This document shows positions 22,176 through 32,500 of a DNA stretch of 64,000 nt, piece after piece. The translations under genes were made by a program, and so were the position numbers. How positions within the stretch are numbered: the stretch's first letter is position 1; each line of letters opens with the position of its first letter. Under the pieces are notes generated by a model. It searched no databases. It was not told where the DNA came from and saw only the letters and a list, made by a program, of their open reading frames with translations. The stretch lies in NCBI GenBank assembly GCA_947568835.1, contig OX387609.1, positions 14,563,708 through 14,627,707 of the forward strand. Direction: 5' to 3'. Origin of the DNA: Protonemura montana. Lineage: Eukaryota; Arthropoda; Insecta; Plecoptera; Nemouridae.

Positions 22176-25100
22176 ATAAGATTTCATCCCAATGATCTCT
22201 CAACTTTACCTTGCACTTGTTTCAATTCTAAACAAAGTTAAAACTACACTTACTTGAAGAGGTCTTCGAAATCTGGGAGTTTATACATTTTTTTTAGTCT
22301 AGCAGTGGAAGAAAGAATTTTAATGCATTACGACACGCTCATCCATCAACGCGAAGCGGCTTTCATAGCGATTTTCAAGGTAAAGTAAAGTAAATCTGAT
22401 ACAAAAGGAAGGATGTCGATTTTCATCTGTAATGACACCTTTCAGAAGCCGTGGCTGAGTAGTAAGTGATGACCAATGTTCTCATCAAAATGTTATAAAA
22501 TGTTCAAAAAATGATTCTCAAACTTGAATGACTGTGTAGCTCAATAAATACCTCTTTCTTGTTTAAATCCTGCTGACCATCCTTCAGGATTCGGACGCTT
22601 GAACGTCGCTCTGGTCAAGCAAGGCTTGAAATACGAGTCAAGTCGTAGATTATGACGAGGTACCTATGCTAGCACACCAAGTTGTACGTCTCATTCTTCT
22701 CACTAAATGCTAAGCTTAATAAAGAATTGAAATCGTTCAGAGAGACTTCTTTCCACCCTCTCCCAACAATCGACATCATGGTGCATTCACAAAACTTGCT
22801 GGGAAAATGAGGCGTAGAAAACATAGGCACAGAATACTTAGGCGGGATTTGACATTTTCTTTCTAAAATGGAGCTAAGTATTTTATGTTTCATTTATTTA
22901 TTTTTTTACTTTTTATAAAGGTTGCGAAATTTTTTACAGAAACATCACATGTGGGTCATTTCATAAATAAAAACTGACCTTCATCACTCTAATCCTTTTC
23001 AAAATTGCATGCCTTATTACCAGAGTAAATAAACTCAAAAGGATGTGTTGGAAAATTTTAGGCTGAGTATTATCACAGAAATCACCACTTCAGCTTGAAG
23101 CCTCCAACTTCTTTTCCCTGGGGGATCTGGAGAACAATATTATATTTTTTATTCTTTATTTGGGGTCGGTTTGACTCATTTAATTAATTAAAAAAAGATA
23201 TTCAAATGCAAATTTTCTGGAAGATCTGTTCTAAAAAATTGACACTAGTAAACAACTATAAAGAGAGGCTCGTGTAGGTACTTTTTTATGTATAGATTGG
23301 TAGTATACAAATATTTTCTGGTTCTAACAAAATGGGTTTAATAGTTCAAACAGTTTTAACAACATTTTGTTAAAACTAGTGTTAAGGCTAAATCTAGACA
23401 TGAGTCTAAAAACCACCATTTACTAGTTTGCCTAGTTTTTGTTTTGTCACAATCGGACAAGTGGTGTGACTGCCTGGTTGTATCTAGGCAGTAAACCTAG
23501 ATACAGACCTCAGTAAGAGCCCGCTACAACAGTCATAAAGGGATGGAAGATACCAACACGGGACAAAGGAGGTGGCAGGTATTTGTGCACAAATAAACAT
23601 CTCTAGAGTTTGTAACATTAGTAATCTTACATTATTATTAATAATAAAAATGAAGCTATAAATAGTTTTCACGAATCACAATTTGTTCCTTGCATAATTT
23701 CAAGCAATTCACATGCACAAGACAGCTAAAAACAGTGTACAAACAGATAATTAGAATCAACATTACAGATAAACATAACCTCATTGTAATTAGAAGACTG
23801 AATTTACAAAATACATCCGTCTCGCTTGCCTACTCGTCATAATATGCAACGTCTTCCGTACGACTACTCTCTTTCTTAATATAATCTTGTCCAGTATTAG
23901 TAAGAACAGAAAAATATCTTGCATTGGATATGTAGGTAAATATGAATATCATCCCTCTACTAACGTACCACATCTTTGGAGATTTCTATTATGTATATAA
24001 AACTAAGAATAATATGCATTTAAGCAAATTATCAACAAAAACTAACGAAAGCTTTCTTAGCGCAGGAAATGTGCTCGCAGACCTGAAAACTGACCGCTTC
24101 GATTTTAAAAACCTTCGAGTTTAGGCAGGATTGATAATAAGGCACAAAGACTTTGTTATTTTCTGTGTAGACAGCCCCACAAAACTTGGTCTTTGACAAC
24201 ACAATCCACAACGCTGTTTGAACGTCAATTTGTACAACTTAAGCGCACAATTTCCAGTGCGGCGAGCGTGCAAGGCCAATAACAGTGTTATGAAACGACG
24301 CATAAAATTAAAATGCAAATCACAATCATGACCCAATCACAACGGAGCCTCGACGAATTTGCCGAGACTTCTAAACAGCCAGTCAGAACGTGCCGAATCT
24401 ACTTCTGATGCACCGGAAGATTTGAAATGCAGATATACCTCTCGCTCTATATTTAAAAATTGAAAAATACCCTCGAATTCAAACTCTGGGCTCACGAAAC
24501 GTTCCATTTTGATTGAATGGTGTAAATTGAACAATACTATTTTGTTGCAAATACAGATGGTAGTAGCATCCAACCATGGCAATATTTGCAACTGCAAACA
24601 ATATGAATTTCTGGCTATTGTCGTTTTCATCAAAGCTTAGCAAAGAGCATCGATTTAAAACTTTAAGTCCTGTAGGATACAAAATGGATCACTCCATTCA
24701 TAGTTCTTACCCTATCATCCTTATGGTTATTAGGGACTTTTAAAATTACTTTTACTGTCAATATGAGAGTGCCCATCTTCAAAAATGGACCATGGCTGGT
24801 ATGGATCCTGATTTTGCAATGCTTGACATTGCTTTGAGGGATATTTTCAAAACCAGCTGACAGCAGACATTTTGTGCCCAGCTGATTTTTTGGTTAGATG
24901 CCACGGCAGGAAAAGATCACAAACTTTGACGACACAATTGAAGCGAAAACTACTGGAAATCCTGGTATAATTACAGTTGAAACTGTACAATTTAAAAAGT
25001 GCCACGAATGGGGTTTGACCATGCAGCAATGGTGCTTTGAACTGGGTGGTATGGTATGTGAAAGAATGCAGGAATCTTCTAGATAACTGTATATAGATAC

Positions 25101-25769
25101 AGCATTGCATGTGCACACTGGCAAAGAAGAGTGCCAAATTACGGGATTTGTGCTTGAGGCCCAGCCCAGCCTCCTTGTAGGCTGGCAACTCACAAACGAG
25201 TAAGAAAGATGTGTACCAATTTGGAGGATGCTGGATTAAATAATTCCACATATCCGTTGTGCTCAATTCTAAACCCATACCGTTTGTAACAATTCAAAAA
25301 CATTTCGCACAACTTTTCAAAGAAATCATAGCCGAAGTAATTTGTGAAAGTGCATCAAATTTTAGTTTTGAAAGAACTACCAATTTTTTGACAAGTATGA
25401 GTTTAAAAAGTAAGTCTTCTTTGCAAGCGACTTGAATGTGTAATTGTGATCTTATTTAACGGCGTTTCTTTTTTCCTTCGATATGATTGCCCGTGCACGC
25501 TGACCTATTTTACCTACAAAGATAATTTCACTTCGAGTTTGCTTCATTGAAAACGTCACAACCGTTTGCTTTGGCAGTAATTACTAACACTAGCAAGTCA
25601 AAAAGTAGCGGAATTTCTTTCCCTGCCAAAGACACCGGAAACCATAGCTGACCCAATCGGAACTTAAACGACGACAAAAAAAATGGTTTCATCTTAACAA
25701 ACGCACAAGTAAGCACCACTCTTGATCATATTCTGGAACTATATTGGTTTAACCCAGTATGAGTGAACT
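22176..25769. other. AT-rich DNA with scattered short open frames
   Basis: No gene recognised. 23341-23430 carries a short form of the foldback MITE end (TTTTGTTAAAACTAGTGTTA, GACATGAGTCTAAAAACCA). 24121-25278 is open in long patches on the minus strand (71, 98 and 143 codons), but frames conflict and no family is recognisable; decayed transposon coding DNA is a guess. Confidence 0.35.
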
Positions 25770-25931
25770 TGGTTTTGAATGCTAAGTGAAGAACAACTAA
25801 ATTTCCCAACGTTTTGTAACTTGTACCTGTTACTTAATCAAGAGGACTGCTTTTACCCTTGATAAAGTAACAGGTACAAGTTACGAAACTTTGGGAAATT
25901 TAGTTGTTCTTCACTTAGCATTCAAAACCCA
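25770..25931. mobile_element. Hairpin MITE
   Basis: The left arm from 25771 (GGTTTTGAATGCTAAGTGAA, TAACTTGTACCTGTTACTT) is matched in reverse complement up to 25930, leaving a spacer of about 20 bp. Arms of roughly 70 bp pair with few mismatches. Confidence 0.9.
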
Positions 25932-26623
25932 GTTTAATTAGTTTTTGTCAATCCATCTTGCTTATGAATGTTGTCGCCTTAGTTACTGTCTCTAACAATA
26001 TGTGTAGGTGAGTGCAACGTAGTGCAAGCTAAGAACAAGCAAGTGCACTCTCGGAAAAGTGTCAACATAATGGTAATAGGCTTTGTTGACCACAGAACTA
26101 TTTTTGCAGCTATAATCCATCCCTTATTTGAAGGGGCAGAGTTTTTTAAATTTTCCCAGGGCAATCAGGATGGTCTTTATTCAATTTTGTCATTTCAACT
26201 TGTCTTGCCTCGACCATCTTCTACCAAGTTGAACATTAACCCAACGATTCCCTGGACAAAATCACAGTGTTCAATGGGTTTAAAACTCTCTACTCATCAA
26301 ACTAGGGGATGGACTATACGTTCAAACAGCCAGAGCTTGTAAAACAAGACATAACCTACAAGAGTTCCGACAGATAACCTCAAACAAACAAGAAAGAGAG
26401 GGGCATACAAGACCAAAGCAGTTATAGCGACATCTAGCCCTGGCATTCACGCAAAGAAACGCTGGGTACATCACCATCCGACTTGCAATGCTCCTACATT
26501 GGACATATCCCATTCAAATCAGCTTCAACTTCTTACAACTAAAATAAACGCTGGCCTGACACTCACAGGTTATGAAATGAATGCAAGTCCTTCCACAAAT
26601 ATTCAATCTAATTTTTAATCCAG

Positions 26624-26826
26624 CTCTAGCTTGCGACGAGGAGGGAACTGGCGAAGACTCTGATTTAACGGCCGCTACAGTGCTCAGCCAATCATCCGGA
26701 GACCAGGAATTCCGTCGGCTGCAGAGAAAGCGTTCCCAGCGAAGCCTGAAAGTCAGTCTGAAAAAAAGATCCCCATTTATGCTACGGACAGACATAGCCA
26801 TTGACTTGACTAGTTTAAGATATTGA
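26624..26826 (+). CDS. Candidate 3' exon of an unknown gene (uncertain)
   Basis: TTTTTAATCCAG at 26612-26623 is a fair acceptor. The following frame runs 67 codons to a TGA and gives an acidic, then Ser/Arg-rich peptide (for example DEEGTGEDSDLTAATVL). The minus strand of the same stretch also has a good acceptor (TTTTTTTCAG), so the strand is not settled. No partner exon or homologue was recognised. Confidence 0.25.
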
Positions 26827-27240
26827 AGACAATTGTTAAAAATGTTATCGCTGGGAAAGAAAACCTAACAACTACGTGTATATCCACGCTAAAAGTGAAC
26901 AGTGGCTGTACTTTTGCCGTTCAAAAGGTTGTACGGATATAAATTTGTCCTGAAGCTAATATTGGAATGGCATAGTTGACTTTTCAAAAGATTTTATCTA
27001 CCCACTAGAAGAAAGTTTTCCCAAAACTTTTCATAGGTTGATGGAGAGAATTGAAAAGTGAAATATATCAAACTTTTTGCATGTAATGCAACAATGACAA
27101 CGGTAAATGAAACACTTGCATCAAAAAATCGAAGAGTCGCCAGATTTTTTTTGTTTTGTTTTTCTGGTGATTTCTAAGTTCTTTTAAGCTAAGACCAGCT
27201 AACGATGGATGGTAATGGAACTAGAGTTGCTGGAATCTGT

Positions 27241-27320
27241 GTGCCTGAACAGCTCAGTTAGTAGAGCACCCGACCGGCACTTGGAAAATTCCGGGCTCAT
27301 AGCCCGGTTCGGTCGCACAT
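27241..27320 (+). repeat. tRNA-like SINE head of a second family
   Basis: CAGCTCAGTTAGTAGAGC resembles a D arm with box A, and GGTTCGGTCGC a box B with the T loop; CCGGGCTC/AGCCCGG can pair. The acceptor stem pairs over only about four base pairs, so this is more likely a SINE head or pseudo-tRNA than a working tRNA. Confidence 0.55.
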
Positions 27321-27470
27321 TTTTCCAGTCTAGCCACTCTTCCATTTTAACAGTAATTGAGAAACTTCTCCATTCGAGTCCAAAACACGAAGGACTGGTC
27401 TAACTATTCCGGACATCTCATGTTCCTTAATCAGATACCCAAAGCGAGCTTCACAGTTGGCGTACCTGTG

Positions 27471-27627
27471 TTAGACGACCAGGTCCTGCTTGCGCTGCGG
27501 CGACGTCCGCTCAGTCGTGTTGGTAACTGTGACGATGGGGTTGATCGGCTGACTGGCATCCACCGCCATCTCATCCACGGCAACGGCATCGTCAAGGCAA
27601 CGTCTCGTCAAGTATTGCTCTGGGCAA
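27471..27627 (-). CDS. Candidate terminal exon of an unknown gene (uncertain)
   Basis: After the acceptor GATGTTTGCAG the minus strand has one base, then 51 codons and a TAA. The hydrophilic peptide starts CPEQYLTRRCLDD and ends RKQDLVV. It lies 463 bp downstream of the RNF13-like stop, but its phase (needs a phase-2 donor) does not fit any RNF13-like donor. It may be the 3' exon of a gene I cannot see, or chance. Confidence 0.25.
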
Positions 27628-27746
27628 CTGCAAACATCGGTTGGTTAGCGTAAAGACAAGGTTAATCGGCGAGGGAGTGCTTAGTTCGTGCCTTGCCAAA
27701 CTTTGTTGAATCCTAACATTAACCCCGACCTAGAGCGGCGGTTCGT

Positions 27747-27925
27747 AACCCTGGTATAACTGTCAGTAGCGCCGTGCTAACTAGCACCACCATAGCACCA
27801 AGCAGTAACCCTGGTATTACTGTCAGTAGCACCGTGCTAACTAGCACCACCATAGCACCAAGCAGTAACCCTGGTATTACTGTCAGTAGCACCGTGCTAA
27901 CTAGCACCACCAAAGCACCAAGCTG
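27747..27925. repeat. 60-bp triplicate repeat
   Basis: Three copies at exactly 60-bp spacing, containing GTAACCCTGGTATTACTGTC and GTGCTAACTAGCACCACCA. GCTAACTAGC and GTGCTA/TAGCAC make short palindromes in each unit. Confidence 0.95.
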
Positions 27926-28089
27926 TAGCCATAGCACTAGCATTTAGTAAGCCCCAAGGTCAATTACTGTTTTAAGAAACATAATAATCATTTAAAGCAA
28001 TTGCCGCAAAATTGCGGATGATTCCATTGTTTTTGTTTTTGTTTGTGGTTGTGTACACGTAAACAAGTGAGGTTAGGTTTCAACCCAGC

Positions 28090-29552
28090 CTACCTGTTGA
28101 TTGAGTGCTCGTTGCTGACTACGGCCACGTCAATGTGGGCGGAGCTTGGCCCGGCAAGGGAGGTTCTCCGTGGCGCCCCGCCCCCTCCGGCCCCGCCCCC
28201 CAGGGAAGACAGCGACGAAGACGAGGAGGAGCTTGAGTCAACACTGCGAGATGCCCTGACGAAAGGGTTTTCCTGGAACAGTAATTGCCAATTTTGCTGT
28301 TGAAGAGCAATGAAAGAAAGGAGAGTGCCAACCTTTGCAATGCGCTGGGTATTTTGTTGTAAGGAACGCTAATAATAGTAAAAAGGAGTATTGCAAATCC
28401 CTAAAATATTTGTCTGCTATAATATATAATTATATATGTCTGGAATAGCAGATAAATAAATCTTCTGTCCTATATCTACACTTTCCTGGTCGTTGAAAAC
28501 TAGATCCAGCTATTGTGCAAGGTTTCACTCACCGCCTGCGCCTGGAAGGTGCCACCTTGCGTTCGCTGGCCGTTTGCCGAACGCACGAGCGGCGCAGTGT
28601 CGTCTGCGTCCGAATCTGAGTCGGTTTCAGAGCTGCGTTCGTCGGCAGCGAACACCTTGCGCTTGCACACCGGGCAAACACGACGATTGCGGGTCAACCA
28701 CGGGTCGATGCACTTCGTGTGGTAGGCTACGGACATTGTATGATGTAATGCATGTTGTGTTGATTGTGTGCAGTCCCATGTGATAACTAAGTTTTAAGAT
28801 CCTTGTGTGCTATGCACGTTGTGTTGATTGTGTGCAGTCCCATATGATAACCAAGTTTTAAGATCCTTGTGTGCTATGCACGTTGTATTGATTCTATGCA
28901 GTCCCATGTGATAACTAAGTTTTAAGATCCTTGTGTGCTATGCACGTTGTGTTGATTGTGTGCAGTCCCATGTGATAACCAAGTTTTAAGATCCTTGTGT
29001 GCTATGCACGTTGTGTTGATTGTGTGCAGTCCCATATGATAACCAAGTTTTAAGATCCTTGTGTGCTATGCACGTTGTATTGATTCTATGCAGTCCCATG
29101 TGATAACTAAGTTTTAAGATCCTTGTGTGCTATGCACGTTGTGTTGATTGTGTGCAGTCCCATGTGATAACCAAGTTTTAAGATCCTTGTGTGCTATGCA
29201 CGTTGTGTTGATTGGGTGCAGTCCCATATGATAACCAAGTTTTAAGATCCTTGTGTGCTATGCACGTTGTGTTGATTGTGTGCAGTCCCATATGATAACC
29301 AAGTTTTAAAATCCTTGTGTGCTATGCACGTTGTGTTGATTGGGTGCAGTCCCATATGATAACCAAGTTTTAAGATCCTTGTGTGCTATGCACGTTGTGT
29401 TGATTGGGTGCAGTCCCATATGATAACCAAGTTTTAAGATCCTTGTGTGCTATGCACGTTGCAGTGGCGTGTGGTGGGGCTAGAACTAAGGTATGCTCTT
29501 AAAAAAAATATATATATATATTTATAAATATATATATTTATACATAGATTTA

Positions 29553-29583
<31 letters not shown>

Positions 29584-32500
29584 GGACGCTGCAGGGCAAT
29601 GTTAGTGTCACCCACGCGATTGTACCCAAAACAGAGCCAGCCAATGACTGATTGACTGCGGCAAGCTACCTCGTGGCGCCAGAGGAAATCTAAGCAAGAG
29701 CGGGAAGTTATTTGAATTATCTCCCAGAACACTGCTGCCGTGCCGATAGAGCTAAAAGCTACTGGGGCCGTAGCTTACGATGACGCGTTGCTAGAGCTAG
29801 AGGAGCGAGAGCAATTGAGAGAGAGCAAGTGAGAGGGAAGTACCCTCCTCCTCTCCGCTCACCCAGCGTCACCATGTATAGCGCCATAAGAGGAAGCGCG
29901 CTTTTAACGTTGAAAAACTGAAAACATCAGCCCGATTCTTTTTTCCCCGCCAAATTTGTGAATAATTATCGTAAATGATAGAACAACCTTAAAATAACCC
30001 ACTTGGTGATTTGCTCAGGGCATGCGGCGCATGCCCCGCATGCCCTGACCACACGCCCCTGGCACGTTGTGTTGATTGTGTGCAGTCCCATATGATAACC
30101 AAGTTTCAAGATCCTTGTGTGCTATGCACGTTGTGTTGATTGTGTGCAGTCCCATATGATAACCAAGTTTTAAGATCCTTGTGTGCTATGCATGTTGTGT
30201 TGATTGTGTGCAGTCTCATATGATAACCAAGTTTTAAAATCCTTGTGTGCTATGAACGTTGTGTTGATTGTGTGCAGTTCCATATGATAACCAAGTTTTA
30301 AGATCCTTGTGTGCTATGCACGTTGTGTTGATTGTGTGCAGTCCCATATGATAACCAAGTTTTAAGATCCTTGTGTGCTATGCACGTTGTGTTGATTGGG
30401 TGCAGTCCCATATGATAACCAAGTTTTAAGATCCTTGTGTGCTATGCACGTTGTGTTGATTGGGTGCAGTCCCATATGATAACCAAGTTTTAAGATCCTT
30501 GTGTGCTATGCTTGTGCTTATTGCTATGTCAATTGTGTGCAGTCCCATATGATAACCAAGTTTTAAGATCCTTGTGTGCTATGCTTGTGCTTATTGCTAT
30601 GTCAATTGTGTGCAGTCCCATATGATAACCAAGTTTTAAGATCCTTGTGTGCTATGCTTGTGCTTATTTCTATGTCAATTGTTGCTCTGACAAAGTGGGA
30701 AGTTGTTAAGTGCTCTATTTTCAGATTATGTGCCCGATCAGTTGGTCAAAAACCACTGCTACCTCGCTGCTACTTTAAAGAATCAATCAACGAGTAAAAT
30801 GAAACAAAGAATTTTGCAGCAATCTTACTCTAAACATGAAACATACTTAAAAGTCGATTGGCAAAGTGGTTCTTGAAGATGTTCAGGAATGAAACGAAAA
30901 GGAATATAATGAAACGTCAAACTTTTAGGTCATATTCAGGTCCGCATGTGAATTCAATCAAAGTAAAACCATTGCAGACTACTACAACATTAACCTTTAA
31001 TAAAATCTCAAACGGGCCACTGAAAACACAAGTGACAGCCAAACCAAAGCCTACTTTGTATCGCGGCAGATTTGAAACTGAAGGTGGCCGTTAGGTTCAC
31101 TGTGTCGTTCTGCTGTATCAATAGGGAAATCTCCTTAAGATTATTATTTTAATATTATCATTGTGTTCAAATACGCGTTTAAAATAAAATCTGACGTATT
31201 TTTTCTTTTTATAATCCGATCATAACTTTTCTATTTATATTTGTTTTAAGAATGGCTAAAATATGAATTCTCGTGGCGGGATAAAAACGAGCTGTGACGT
31301 CAGAAATTCTGTTCTGACGTCATTTTGGGTCACCTTTGCTACTGTTTCTTGACGTCATACTGACGTCAGATTTCACTTCATGTCATACAAAATGGCGACC
31401 CTCGTTTTTGTACGAGATTGAAACGCAAAAATTTTAACCAGATATATTTTATTCAAAATTGGATTTAGAAGAAAATAAAAAAATCCGTGTTCATTATTTT
31501 CTCACAAAAAAATAAAAAAATAGTTTCAAATTTAAAGAGATTTCCCTATTGTGGGCGGACCATCAGGTCTAGGTGCTCACCGTGTGCACAGGGCAGCACC
31601 CTGAGCTTGTCTCCGTCCACGTAGTCGTCCAAGCAGATGGCGCACGTCTCGTAAGGGTCGCCCTTCGCAAACTTTGCCGTCGGAATCTTGCGCAGCGACG
31701 ACGACGGAAGGCGGTGGCGACGCAGACGACGGCGATCCTTGATGCACTTCACGACCTGCGTGGAAACCAACAACAAATCATAGACCTGTTATTCTGAACA
31801 CAACTGACACCGGGTTTGTAATGATTTAATGATGCTTTATTATTTTCCTTAGACCCGTGCCTGGGTATTGGAAATTGTCAGATATATAGAATCATATATC
31901 CAATAATATATATATATATATATCGAAACATACGTGAAATATAATAATAATTACTCAAGAGTGACGGCGCTAATGTTTAACGTAAAACTTTGTAAAAGAG
32001 GTGATCACACGATGGTGCTTGCAGCCTTCCTATTTAAAAAACCTCTACGATTAAACAATTGCAAGTAAAAAAAAAACAAAATTATGAAGAACAAGTTTTA
32101 AAACAAGACAAAAGATTAAGAAAAACTATTTGAACTGGGTTTTTGTTAAAACAAGTGCTAAGGAGAAATCAAGTAGACATGAGTCTAAAAACCATCGTAA
32201 AGACAAAGGATTATTTAATAACATATTGTTTTTATAATATTGATGAATTCTTAGAAAAGAAGGAATGCACGTGTGACCACAGTTGTACAAATGATAAAAT
32301 ATTGTAAATTTGTATTTTAATTTTTACTTAATTTTAGTTGGTAGCATTATGACAATTTTCAGCGCTTGTAAAAATAACTACGGTTTTTGTTTTTACAAAA
32401 GGGCATGGACCGGCAAACGGGACAATGAAATTTATAAATATACCTAATAAAAAAAATTAATTTTGGTACACAGATATGAGTCGTTTAGGTCAGCGTTAAT

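Noticed and set aside
24847-25278. 143-codon minus-strand frame
   Set aside because: No homologue recognised and frames on both strands are equally open; at most decayed transposon DNA.
28043-28303. Plus-strand 86-codon frame with proline-rich and acidic stretches
   Set aside because: It is the complement of the last RNF13-like exon, which reads in phase on the minus strand and ends in the expected tail.
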